A DNA stretch of 20,854 bases from Saprolegnia diclina VS20 (GCF_000281045.1 NW_008246185.1:28514-49367), one strand, 5' to 3'; shown: positions 10,015-20,530, counted from the first letter of the stretch. Translations and numbers: made by a program. Notes: generated by a model not told the origin, from the sequence alone.

Positions 10015-13000
10015 TTAGTTGTACAAGCCGCCACCCAGGGTCGCGAGAATCTCTTCGTTCATCTTGCGAAAAATCGGCAAGTCGTCGATTGGCTTCTTCG
10101 CGTGGCGCTTCCCCGGGCTTGCAATGCGGTTGGCTTGCGCGGCTTCGGCTTCGAGCCGGTCGTAGAGAGCCCGTCGAATCGCACACTTTATCTTTGTACG
10201 CTCGTCTGTCTCGATCGCGGCTTGGCGACTCGCTGCCTCGAACGCTTCGCGCTTGGCCGCGCGGAGTTCCTCTCGTCGGCGCTCCTACAAAAGCGCCATG
10301 ATAGGGTCTCTGTTGATTGAAAAAAATAAAGTCGATGGCGTACGAGTGCGGCCGGGCTCTGGTGGCTTCGAATGTGCTTGACCAGCGCATACCCCGCGTC
10401 CGGCGTTGCCGTGTCTACACCATATCGTTCAAGAGCAACCTATGAACCTCGGCGCTACCTCCCATGAGCAAGCAGCGCAAGCTCGGGCAGCTCGGACCTC
10501 GCACCATCTACATCGAGGGATCGAATCGACAGTGTCCATGGCAATGCGTACTTGGTTGAGGTGAGCGATTGTCGTTCCTTGCAGCGGTAAATTGCGGCTG
10601 ACGTTGAGATGCAGAAGCGACGGGCAACACGACGCTTCGATCGCATCGATGAGCCGGTCCAGCGTCGCCGAGTCCACATCGTTGTCTAGACCGTCATAGT
10701 ATCAACAGTCATCATATTTTGTGAAGACCGTACAGCTCAAGTCCAAGTGCCGCAGCTGCTGTGCGGTTGTCGACTGAAAGAACGATGCGAAGCGAATGAT
10801 CCCTGTGCTTTTCGGTGCATTTCCTAGTCCTGTGGTGCATTTTGTCTATGGCACTCTCTCTTCTTACCACTCAAGTCGATGTAGCGCAGGGCGGGGCACC
10901 AACGGCCGCGTCGAAACGTTTGAGCCATCGCGTTGAATTCTTGCATCGCCAAGTGCGTGTCTAGTCAAAGATCGTAGATATATTTCCGAAAAATGTACAA
11001 AATAACGCAAATATACACGACACAATCAGCGTTTCGAGCGAGCGCAACGCCGACGCGGTCATGGCTGTCCACAGCGCCGTCATACCCGCCCCAATGACGT
11101 TGCCTAGCGACCTCGAGGTGAAATGAAAACTGCTGCGATGTGTTTGTACCCGAGATGTTGAGATATGTTAGCGTTTGCCCTGGCATGGCCTCGTAGCGCT
11201 GTGCACTCTGAATATAAAACCATTTTCCAGCAAACGCCTGTGTCAGCAGCGGAAAGCTCTCGGTCGTCAGTTGTGTTCCTACAGTAGTCGAGGTAGACGA
11301 ATGCCACTCTGCATGGACGCCGTACGCGCGAGGTTGAGGTGCCGGAGACGCGGGATGCGCTCCAGTACCAAGCATTTGGCCAGCGCCGCAACACTGTCTT
11401 TGCAGAAGAAATTGCCTACACCCAGAGTTTAGAGTAATTTTTACAGCAAAAACACACCGCTGACGTCGAGCGTCGTTAAATGCATGCAGTCGACGGACGA
11501 GAGCGCGCGAAAGAGGACGAGCATCCCCGCAACGTTATAGCTAGTACCTAGACAAATGTATTTATGCTTTGATTGTTCGAGTTGGAGTGTACCGCTGCAG
11601 TTGAATTCAACGAGGTGGGCAAACACACTACGAGGCGAGGTGCAGTAGACGCCAAGCGCATCCCACGCGTCAATGCTCAAGTCGTTGGCTGAAATATCCA
11701 GCGCTTCAAGCGCAGGAAGGTGTTCGAGGCAGGTGAGGACCTCGGGAAAGCTCGCACTTGTGAGCGTTGTATCTGTCGTTCTATGTCAAGTTACGTTGGA
11801 CACGATCAAGGTCGTACTGCGGAGAGTCCAGGATGTCAGCCCAGTTACATGTTCTCGAACAAACCACGGCGAGAGTCGCACCACGTTCAGGTGTTCGAGT
11901 GCATTGTCTATCGAACGATTGTCCATCCAATTTGTTGGATAGTATCCGACAACACTACCCGAGAGATCCAAGTGACGCAAGCGGTCGCTCGGTCGCTGAA
12001 AAAGATGGGCAAACAACGCTGCGTACCCAGGAAGCGTCCAATCACAACCTAAACGATTTTGAGCGGCGTAGTTGAAATGACGATATTGTACCTTGAAGTG
12101 ACAAACTCTCCAGTTGAGCCCACAGTTGCGCTTGGTCCAGTGCCTCGAGCAGCTGCGTGCACAAATGAAGTGGCGATTCGACGAAGTCGACGTGGCCGAG
12201 GTGAAAATGGGTCACTTTGGGGAAGCAGCCGTGCGCGAGTGCATATAAAAACACTTGGACTTGTGGCGAAGTCATGTAGTCTATCCATATAGAGGTGATG
12301 TCCTTCTAGTTGTCATGGAGGAATATGACAATATTGTACTCAATGAAATGGTCGTGGTGCGAGCATAACGGTGCCGTACGAGCCAGAACGCCTTGCTCTC
12401 AATGTCGTAGCCACGCACAAAGGCATGACCTTGGTGCTGCCCCCACAACCGCAGGTCCATCGAACCCACGATTCCGAGAAAGCGCCGACACACCAGCGTC
12501 AAATTCAACCGGTCCTTGAGGTTGAGATACGAGAGCACGTGCTTTGGGATGTCGACATCGGTGGCGATTCGATTCCGGGAAAGTAAGTGATCGCGAAGGA
12601 GCGTCTGGTAGAGAAAATACCTGCAGCATCATGAGCAAAAAATGCAATACAAAAATATACCGTGTCGGGATCGAAGTCCGGTACGATGCGAGAAGAAGTG
12701 GTGTCTGCAGCACGTCCAGTACAAAATCTTGGAGCGTCATCGACACTTCGGCCAACCGCCCAAGCGACGGGAACGGAAGGTAGCTGCAGACGTGCTGAAG
12801 ATGCGACTTGTGCTTGGCACTCGCAAAGAGCAGTGCGATGGGCCGGTCGGGCGGCGGGGGCACGCCCCCTTTGGCGACGGCGCCCTTCTTGGGACTGCGC
12901 TTGAGCGGGTTGAGGTTACCAAGACTAAACTTGGGCGTTGTAAAATTGCCAAAGCCAAAGCCTTTTTTCTTCGTCGGACTCTTCTCGTCGCTTGGCGCGG

Positions 13001-13265
13001 TGGACCTCTCGGGCGATTTGTTAAAGAACGAACCGACGCGGAACGAGCTCGTGCTACGAAGTGGCGACTCACTTGTGCTAGCATCACCGCCAACGTCGCG
13101 GCCTTCGGCTTGGCTCACTTGGCTCTCACCCCGGCCTTTGCTGGGAGACAAGAGCCGTCGCATCTTTCTTTCGGTTTCAGCAACGCGCGGGGTTTCCTGT
13201 GATCGAGTTCCTGCTTGCTCTTTGAAGCATATCTCAACAAGTTGATTAACTCGAATCGACGTCAT
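10015..13265 (-). CDS. F-box/leucine-rich-repeat protein, one LRR per exon (16 exons, about 845 aa)
   Basis: Exons on the minus strand are 13265-12661, 12620-12340, 12280-12092, 12048-11959, 11907-11818, 11772-11593, 11547-11458, 11415-11326, 11278-11150, 11103-11017, 10960-10868, 10823-10734, 10685-10552, 10507-10459, 10414-10344 and 10284-10015. Introns are 40-59 nt. The N-terminus is Ser/Pro/Lys-rich (KSPTKK, KRSPKK). Two F-box-like helices follow: LQHVCSYLPFPSLGRL (156-171) and IPKHVLSYLNLKDRLNLTLV (226-245). Then come about a dozen LRR units of roughly 30 residues (LRHLDLSG, LTTLDVSG, LTYLNISG, LRYIDLSG) and a charged helical tail ending in GGGLYN. F-box proteins usually bridge SKP1 and a substrate in SCF ubiquitin ligases, with the LRRs binding the target; that role is inferred. 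Met35 (13163) is a likely alternative start, giving 811 aa. The intron at 12281-12339 was chosen because it alone restores phase 1 and gives TISLNYM. Confidence 0.85.
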
Positions 13266-13288
13266 ATCTTTCTATCCTCAACAAGTTG
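13233..13288. repeat. 12-bp direct repeat at the 5' end of the F-box/LRR gene
   Basis: CTCAACAAGTTG occurs at 13233-13244 and 13277-13288, 44 bp apart. The copies flank the upstream candidate ATG (13265). If translation starts at 13163 both lie in the 5' leader or promoter, which would suit a repeated regulatory element. If it starts at 13265 one copy is coding (NQLVE). Confidence 0.45.
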
Positions 13289-13392
13289 GACAATACAATT
13301 TGTCGATGACGTAGCCTTCAGAGACTTCAACTCGACACGCAGACGACGTTCGAAGCAAGCGTTGCGCAAGTCCACAGAGAGGAACTCCGCGA

Positions 13393-16300
13393 CTACGAAG
13401 AGCCGGCGCCCGGAATCGGAAGCGTCTGGTCAACAGCTGCCTCGACAACTGCAGTCCGAGCACCCGGAAGCACACGGGTAGCAGGTTGACTGCGCGGCTT
13501 GGTTTTCGAACGCCAGCACCAGCACAAACAGCCACCAACACAAAGCACGAGACACCCGCCAGCGCCTGCACCAATCAGAACAGCCATCGGGATACTACTG
13601 CTCGGCGCCGCTGCCGTTGTTGTCGTTGGCGTTGTTGTCGGTGTCGGCGCCGGCGTCGTGGGCACAGCCGTTGTCGGCGATGCAACGGACAAGGCGCCAA
13701 CTTGGTTGCTGTTGGCAATCACTTGGTTTCGAACGAGACTAGCGCTGATGAGGGACGGTTGGTTCTGAATCGTTTGCATCGAGCTGGTCGGTGCTGCGAC
13801 CGTGAAGACAACCGCGACGCTGGCTGTACTCAGTTGGCGAGCCCGCTGTCGGCTAGTTACGTTAGTGACACTTGTGATGACGACGTCTGTGGCCCCGATC
13901 GACGTTCCTTGCTGCGCAAACGTCTCGACGACCGAAAGGACAAACGCAGACCTGGCCGTCGGGCTAAAGTCACTAGCTGCGAGTCCTGAGAGCACCAACG
14001 ACGCCTGGGCGGGGGGCACCGCCACTGCCGGCGCGGTCGCCGCGCACGTCGCGCCCGTGAAACCCGTCACACAAGCGCCACACATGGAGAGACTGCCGGT
14101 CGTCGAGTTGCAAGCGACAGCAGTTGCTGCTGCACAGTTGCTGCTCGGTGTGCATTTGTTCTCACAGCGGACACCCCAGAAACCCACGATGCAGCGCGGA
14201 CACGTCTCGATGGTTCCATCGTCGGCAGTGCACGCTGCCGTGTAGCACGCGGATGGCACCGAGCACATGGTTTGGCAAAGCGAACCCCAATAGCCCGCGA
14301 CACAGCTGGAGCAGGCGCCCACGCTGCCACCGAGACTGCTGCAGGACGAGACAACTTGACAATTGGACGCCACACAAGGCGTCGCGCACGCTTGGCCCCA
14401 GTACCCGGCTGGACACAAGGCACCCACTGTGAAGTACGTCGCGTTATAGATGGTATTTCGAAACGTCGTCACCATTTCCCGCGTCGCGAGGGCATTATTG
14501 AAGCTCTCGGAGGTCGGGTAAACGTTTGAGACACTCGATGGCACCATGGCGGTGATCCAGACCGTGCCCGTCGCGGGGTTGATGCTCTGTATCGCAAGCA
14601 CGGACGCAATCAGATCTGGGAGTCCGAGTGCGACGCCGAGGTATTTCAAAAGCGCGGCCTTGGAATTGACACTCACCGCCAGCGTCTGTGCATTGCCAAC
14701 GTCGATCGCAATCGCAATCGTTGCCGAGTACGGAGGGTTGTAACAGTAGCTGAGCATGCTGTGCCGTTCAGCAAGCGACGAATAAGATAGAAGCTTCGAG
14801 TACTCCCAATACAGTTCGATGTGCGGTTGAATGTGGGCCTTGTTGATGCCAACGTACACGAGAATCTCGAGCAAATGCGGAGTCATGCAGTTGCCATAGA
14901 CGTATTTGCTCGATGGGTCAATCGCTGGCGTGGACAGCGCCGGTAAGACGCCAGCCTTGACGTTCAACTCGAGATAGAACGTGAGGTCGACGGTCGCGCC
15001 AAAATTGACGGCCGGGGCCACGACGACGGTCATGTCAATGGTCGGTGTGGTCTCGGCGAGAAATTTGAAGACGACGTAGTCACCTGCTTTGGGCTGCTGG
15101 ACCTCGTACGTCACGACTTTGGTCACCTCCGTCGTCACCGTGTCGGACGCCGACGAGTCAAAGTCCATCGTCGCCCAGAGACTCGACATGGAGACGGACT
15201 TGGAGATCACAAACGGGTTCGCCGACGTCTGCATCGTGGCTGTGAACGCCTCGTCGACCGAGAGCGTAAAATTGACGAGGATCGGGACGCCAATAAACGC
15301 GAGCGGCACAGCCGTGGACGTGGAGAAGATCCGCTTAGACCACGTCTTCGAGACGCCGTCTGGGGCGTACAGCGAGATGCCCATGCTAGTGTAGCTCGCA
15401 GCGGTCACCGACGTTTTGCCCGTGGCCCACGGCGAAAATCCATATGCTAGCCCATAATCGTACGTGAATTCGGCTTCATTGATCGCAAACCAAAAACCGC
15501 AGTTGGCACAACCGACACGAACGCAGCCCGACCCCGGTTGCGCGGTGAGGTAGTTGCCACTGCCGCAGCCCGCCGAGCGGTAGAGTTCAATGTCGGGGTC
15601 GGCAAAAACTTGGCCGTCGGTGGCAATGTTGTAGGTTAAATTCACACTCGACGTCGCCCCGGGCGCGGGGAGGCAGTCGTAGATGTAGCCGCACGCCTTG
15701 GTCTTCCCGCTCGAGTATGTATACATCTTGTACTGAGTGCCGGGGCAATTGTAGTTGACGGAGATGTCCGATGCGTACTTGAAGCACTGACTAGCGTCCA
15801 ACGATTAGGCGCGACACGATGTCGTACAAGAGGACGCCGGGACGTAGCGATCGTAAAAGCCATACGTGTCAAGGCGCCGATTGGTTGCAGAGGGAGAAGT
15901 TGATGCCATCACGTTGCCCAAGTCGTTGGACTTGAAGCGAATCGACGTTGTCGCAAACGTCTCGTTCAAGCTCGCTTGCGACGCCCAGAGGTGGACGATA
16001 TTGGCATATGGGCTCACCATGATCTCAGCGACAAGTAGTTGCGCAATGTGCAACAACGTGTCGTTCTCGTCCTTGCAGCCCCACGTCGCGGATGCGATGA
16101 GCACTTGGCCAACCGCGTACGGCAACAAGTTGCTCTTGTTTGCGACGTGGAGGTCCATGGCTTTGCCACCTACGGCGTAGGCACAGCCGTCCATCGAGAG
16201 CGCGTTCGGGTCGGCGTCGAGACTCCACGCTCGTGGGCTCATCGAGTAGTTGTACGAGATCTGCGTGCGCGCAATGCCCTTCTCGTCAATGGTATCGATG

Positions 16301-16539
16301 CCTGCCGGCAGCACAAGGACCGATCCAGTGAAGAACTGGTCGGTCGACCAGTTGGTTTGCGTCAAATCGAGCGAGTCGGAGATCGCCGTGAGTGCGTCCG
16401 GGAGGTTGTCGTGGACCTCGATCAGTGTCTCTGGCGGCATCTCGTGAGCCCAATCGGTCGTGTTGAGCTCTTCCTGAAGAACACGTAAACTGGCGCTTGC
16501 GACAAGCGAGCAGCAGAGCGCGAGGACTGCCGCGCGCAT
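13393..16539 (-). CDS. Secreted/type I membrane protein with laminin-EGF-like Cys modules; TAA within probable intron
   Basis: The frame starts at Met 16539 with a signal peptide (MRAAVLALCCSLVASAS) and runs to 13393 in one reading frame, broken only by TAA at 15805-15807. The first half (about 240 aa) has N-glycosylation sites and ends in a Cys-containing stretch (SSCTTSC). The second half begins QCFKYAS and has an unrecognised beta-rich ectodomain. Four Cys modules follow (CPAGYWGQAC, CVAGYWGSLC, CIVGFWGVRC, CVTGFTGATC; plus-strand 13985-14420). Then come a roughly 100-residue SEA-like module, a Thr/Pro mucin-like stalk, one membrane helix (MAVLIGAGAGGCLVL) and a short basic tail. Candidate introns removing the stop, all in frame, are 15791-15817 (27 nt), 15787-15843 (57 nt) and 15791-15865 (75 nt). 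Otherwise the gene carries a nonsense codon. Spliced length is about 1,023-1,039 aa. A surface adhesion or matrix role is inferred from the modules. The Pro-Thr-rich stalk lies at 13595-13680. Confidence 0.8.
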
Positions 16540-16657
16540 TTCTTGGAGCGACGTTGGTTGGCAAGCAGAAAAAGATACACTGCGCCAGAGGTCTAACCGT
16601 GGGGCGTCGGTTTTGTGCCTTGTGCGACAGGCGTTTCCGACGACCGGTCGGCGTCGT

Positions 16658-16674
16658 GTATAAAACCAATGGCG
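16658..16674 (-). promoter_or_regulatory. Possible CCAAT/TATA-type promoter of the Cys-module membrane protein
   Basis: On the minus strand, GCCATTGGTTTTATAC lies about 120-135 bp upstream of the ATG at 16539. It combines an ATTGG (inverted CCAAT) core with a TATA-like run. Position and sequence suit a core promoter. Oomycete promoters often lack a TATA box, so this is tentative. Confidence 0.3.
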
Positions 16675-16789
16675 CGTATTGTGCTCCTGTTCGACGAGTA
16701 CCGCACGAATCACGGACTGCTAGGTCGACGGGAAGGCTCATTTCAAAGGGTTAGTAAGACGTGCTATTGACACGACATCATCGTCTGGA

Positions 16790-17300
16790 CGTTGGCAGCG
16801 TTGCTCGAGTAAAGTGTGATTGAAAACGTACCAGCACTCGCTTCGTTTTCAACACAATCGACACCCGATTCGTTTTAATTAAGCAGAATCGACGGCCCTT
16901 GGAATGATCCCAAAGATAGTTATTGGCACACATGATTGGCTCGACCTTTTGCGATGGACAGGCGGCACGCGCCTTGTTCTGGGGAAGGAGGTGTTGGGCA
17001 TAGTTGCGTTGGAGCTCACCAGTTGGGGCGGGGTTGAGGTTGTACCACCATAAGACATAGCCTTGGACCCACAGATCCATGGACTTGAAAACCTCCGCCC
17101 AATTCCCGCGCACTGAAAGATACACTCGTTTTCGCGCCACAAAGGGTTGCTGAAATTGATTGGCTGCATCGTGCCGCCGCTACTCTGTGATTGGGCAAAC
17201 CGAAAGGGCACGGTGACATTGCCGTTGGGCCTGGAATCTTGGCGGTTTCATTCATTGAAACTGTCAAGTCGAAGACAAACCAGTTGGCGTGGGACTCTGC
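16790..17300 (-). pseudogene. Frameshifted remnant of an unidentified protein gene
   Basis: Three overlapping minus-strand frames each carry protein-like sequence in turn. The first has HANWFVFDLTVSMNETAKIP near 17300-17240. The second has NVTVPFRFAQSQSSGGTMQP and FSNPLWRENEC near 17215-17120. The third has WAEVFKSMDLWVQGYVLWWY, then NYAQHLLPQNKARAACP and NNYLWDHSKGRRFCL, near 17100-16880. The pieces follow one another without obvious donor/acceptor pairs that would join them, so frameshift decay is the simplest reading. Trp, Asn and Cys content suggests an extracellular or carbohydrate-binding protein, but I do not recognise the family. An intron-rich live gene cannot be excluded. Confidence 0.4.
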
Positions 17301-17993
17301 ACTTTGGGCTGCGATGGTGCCCGGTCATCGTCCTTGTAATGAACTTGCTATCGAGCTGCTATGTCTCCTTATGTGACCAGACAAAGCGGCGGACAAACAC
17401 TAAAGGCTACGAAATGGTTCGCGATTTCTTGGAGGATATTGTGGTACTTCCAGAAGGAAGTTGAGTTTTTGCCGTCCGGAGAGACGCGAAGAGTCGACAG
17501 TAGGCTAGATACTCATTTTGCATTAATTATAGCCTTGTGGATCCCAAGTGACTCCCCAAAGGGTTCCGATGCCCTCTCCGTCCAAGTACGTTCTCTTATT
17601 CCTGGAAGACTTTGCCGGCGACGCGGCCTCAATGCCGTTGTACGGTCGCGTTCACGCCGTTCGCCAGAATGCGGTTGCGGTCGAGCTGGTCGACGTGCCG
17701 ACGTCGCTCGCCGCCAAGTGGTGTCGGTCGAGAAGCCCGAAGCTCGATGCGTGTCGCGCCGAAGCTACGCACTTCATGACCGGTCGACTCCTCCGTTATT
17801 CCGTTCGTTGCGTCTACCACTGCTCGTGTGACCGGCCAAGTCGTCGACCACAACCCGCCTCTCTTGCCTTTTTTTGCGCCCGGCAGGATACATCCTTTTT
17901 TCGATCCTTTTTGACGATTCATCCAGGCTCTCTCGGATCGAAGTTAGATACATCCGTCATAGAAGTCGCATTGACTAATTGAGCGACTGATCC
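17301..17993. other. Gap upstream of the ankyrin gene with one coding-like fragment
   Basis: At 17584-17730 on the plus strand the frame YVLLFLEDFAGDAASMPLYG through VELVDVPTSLAAKWC has the codon usage of real exons. It then degenerates into Arg/Ser-rich sequence with poly-T runs. No partner exon, start or family could be identified. The rest must hold the promoter of the ankyrin gene starting at 17994; no clear TATA or CCAAT element was seen. Confidence 0.25.
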
Positions 17994-20349
17994 ATGGCGT
18001 CCGTCTGTGATTCACCCTTGGTACGACGTCGGCGCTCGACGATGCGTGCAACGTGGGTGTAGGGCGCTGAGCTGTTTGCTGCTGCGTCCGATGGTCGCCT
18101 CGACGACGTCCAGCGCCTGCTCAAGGAAGGTGCCGACGTCTACTATACCGAGGTGCGATCGACACGCTCAATGGCACATCGACTTGTCCTATGGCGTAGG
18201 ATGAAGCGACGCCGCTGCAAATTGCTGCTGACTACGGCCATGACACCATCGTCAAGGCGCTCCTCGCCGCCAACGTCGCTGTGGATCACGCTACGAGCGT
18301 ATGTTCCCTCAATTTGCGCTCTTGAATGTAGGCTCACATGTCATTGATGCTGTAGGATGGAGAGACGCCACTGTTTATTGCTGCTCAGAGTGGGCACGAC
18401 GCCATCGTCAAGACGCTCCTCGCCGCCAACGCTGCTGTCAATCAAGCTGCGGACGTACGTTCTCTTCTTTTGCGCTCTTGAATGTTGGCTCACATGTCAA
18501 TGATGATGAAGAGAGGAGCGACGCCGCTGCATATTGCTGCTGACTACGGCCATGACACCGTCGTCAAGACGCTCCTCGCCGCCAACGCCGCTGTGGATCA
18601 AGCGATGAACGTACGTTGTCTTCTTTTGCGCTCTTGAATGTTGGCTCACAAGTTGATGATGATGCAGGATGGAACGACGCCGCTGATGATTGCTGCTCTG
18701 AGCGGCCATGACACCGTCGTCAAGACGCTCCTCGCCGCCAACGCCGCTGTGGATCAAGCGATGAACGTACGTTCTCATCTTTTGCGCTCTTGAATGTTGG
18801 CTCACAAGTTGATGATGATGCAGGATGGAACGACGCCGCTGATGATTGCTGCTCTGAGCGGCCATGACACCGTCGTCAAGACGCTCCTCGCCGCCAACGC
18901 CGCTGTGGATCAAGCGATGAACGTACGTTCTCATCTTTTGCGCTCTTGAATGTTGGCTCACAAGTTGATGATGATGCAGGATGGAACGACGCCGCTGATG
19001 ATTGCTGCTCTGAGCGGCCATGACACCGTCGTCAAGACGCTCCTCGCCGCCAACGCCGCTGTGGATCAAGCGATGAACGTACGTTCTCATCTTTTGCGCT
19101 CTTGAATGTTGGCTCACAAGTTGATGATGATGCAGGATGGAACGACGCCGCTGATGATTGCTGCTCTGAGCGGCCATGACACCGTCGTCAAGACGCTCCT
19201 CGGCGCCAACGCTGCTGTCAATCAAGCTATGAACGTACGTTCTCTGCTTTTGACGGTTGCGCTCTTAAATCTCAAATGTCGATAATGCTGTAGAATGGAG
19301 GGACATCATTGTTTATTGCTGCTCTCAATGGCCATGACACTGTCGTCAAGACCCTCCTCGCCGCCAATGCTGCCGTAGATCAAGCTTTGAACGTACGTTC
19401 TCTTCTTTTGCGCTCGTGAATGTTGGCTCATATGCCATTGATGATGAAGAGCGGAGCGACGCCGCTGATGGTTGCTGCTCAGAACGACCATGACACTGTC
19501 GTCAAGACGCTCCTCGCCGCCAACGCTGCTGTCAATCAAGCTATGAACGTACGTTCTCTTCTTTTGCGCTCTTGAATGTTGGCTCACATGTCGATAATGT
19601 TGTAGGATGGAGCGACGCCGCTGATGATTGCTGCTCTAAACGGCCATGACACCGTCGTCAAGACGCTCCTCGGCGCCAACGCTGCTGTGGATCAAGCTAG
19701 AAACGTACGTTCTCTGCTTTTGCTTCTTGCGCTCTCAAATTTTTTGGCTCACATGTTGTTGATGATAATTTAGGATGGAGCGACGTCGCTGCTCCTAGCT
19801 GCGTATCAAGGACATGACGTCATTGTCAAGACGCTCCTTTGCGCCGACGCAGCTGTGGATCAAACAGCAAAGGTGCGTGTTCACCTCTACTACAAGGTAC
19901 AAACTCGTCTCGTATGTAGGACGGGGACACGCCACTTTGTGCGGCGTCGCGCTTTGGCTATGCCACAGCGGTGCAAATTCTCCTGGACGCCGGGGCCGAT
20001 GTCGACAAGCGCGTGCGTACAAGCTTCAACGACCGCGATATCCTGCTCTTGGTATTGCAATAGCGTGCACTTCTACATGCGTCACGAGCTTGACCTAGGA
20101 CGGGACGACCTCTCTCTTGGCGGCGGCTCTGCGTGGGCATGAAGTGGTTTGCCGCGTGCTGCTCCGTGCCAACGCAAATGTTCACGCGGCGGACAGCGTA
20201 CAACCTACTCGGTCCGCTGCATGTCTCAGTGATACCCCGATGTGTAGAGTGGCCAAACCGCACGCATTGCTGCAGAGCGCGGTGGGCACGAGTCGGTCGT
20301 GCGACTCTTGCTCGATGCTGGCGCCAGCCTCGAGGATGATGAGCAATAG
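17994..20349 (+). CDS. Ankyrin-repeat protein, one repeat per exon (16 exons, 499 aa)
   Basis: Exons are 17994-18020, 18063-18152, 18200-18298, 18356-18454, 18512-18610, 18668-18766, 18824-18922, 18980-19078, 19136-19234, 19294-19392, 19450-19548, 19606-19704, 19774-19872, 19920-20012, 20099-20197 and 20248-20349. Every junction is phase 0. Exon 1 is a 27-nt micro-exon (MASVCDSPL). Exon 2 encodes a capping repeat (GAELFAAASDGRLDDVQRLL). Exons 3-13 are each exactly 99 nt and encode one 33-residue ankyrin repeat (DGTTPLMIAALSGHDTVV, then LLAANAAVDQ). Exons 14-16 encode more diverged repeats ending at TAG. Ankyrin stacks bind protein partners; no other domain is present, so this is a pure scaffold or inhibitor-type protein. 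Exons 5 and 11 use an AAG acceptor and begin with Arg or Ser instead of Asp. The end of exon 14 is uncertain: 20060 (intron 20061-20098) is also in frame. No paralogous function can be named. Confidence 0.88.
18611..19234 (+). repeat. 156-bp tandem repeat (intron plus ankyrin exon), four near-identical units
   Basis: Units are 18611-18766, 18767-18922, 18923-19078 and 19079-19234. Each is a 57-nt intron plus a 99-nt exon. The second and third units read as identical over all 156 bases. The first differs from them at two intron positions. The fourth diverges only in the last part of its exon, which there resembles the exon at 19606-19704. Diverged units of the same design continue on both sides (18299-18610 and 19235-19704). 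Introns are as alike as exons, so duplication was of genomic DNA and recent. Confidence 0.92.
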
Positions 20350-20530
20350 GTTGCTCAACTTCTGCTTCCTTTACACTGGAAACGTGCCTCGGTTCGTGCG
20401 CAAACCGTGCTCGTAAACAAAGAATTTTGTGCTTTCCCCATTTTGACTTCGGCCGATGCGCTGTACCAACGAAAATGAATTGGCTGCTGGCCCTGCCGAG
20501 ACGCCGGACGCACTCGTAGCATTTGTAAGT

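Noticed and set aside
12306-12339. A 34-nt intron between the F-box exon and the first LRR exon
   Set aside because: It puts the next exon in the wrong frame. The acceptor at 12281 with the same GTACAA donor gives a normal 59-nt intron and the expected LRR reading.
12642-13245. Plus-strand open frames opposite the first F-box exon
   Set aside because: They overlap the minus-strand exon encoding the Ser/Pro-rich region and first F-box helix, and contain no recognisable domain.
13393-15801. The downstream half of the membrane protein as an independent gene
   Set aside because: It lacks a good ATG and signal peptide and is in the same frame as the signal-bearing upstream half. The single TAA between them is better explained by an intron or a nonsense change.
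18497-19225. Open reading frame of 242 codons on the minus strand across the ankyrin array
   Set aside because: It exists only because the repeat unit is 156 bp, a multiple of three, with no stop in that frame. It covers introns and exons alike and has no motif; the plus strand is clearly ankyrin coding.
18356-19704. CRISPR-like array of regularly spaced repeats
   Set aside because: Both the repeat and the spacer parts are conserved, the repeats code for ankyrin, and the spacers are GT-AG introns. The genome is eukaryotic.
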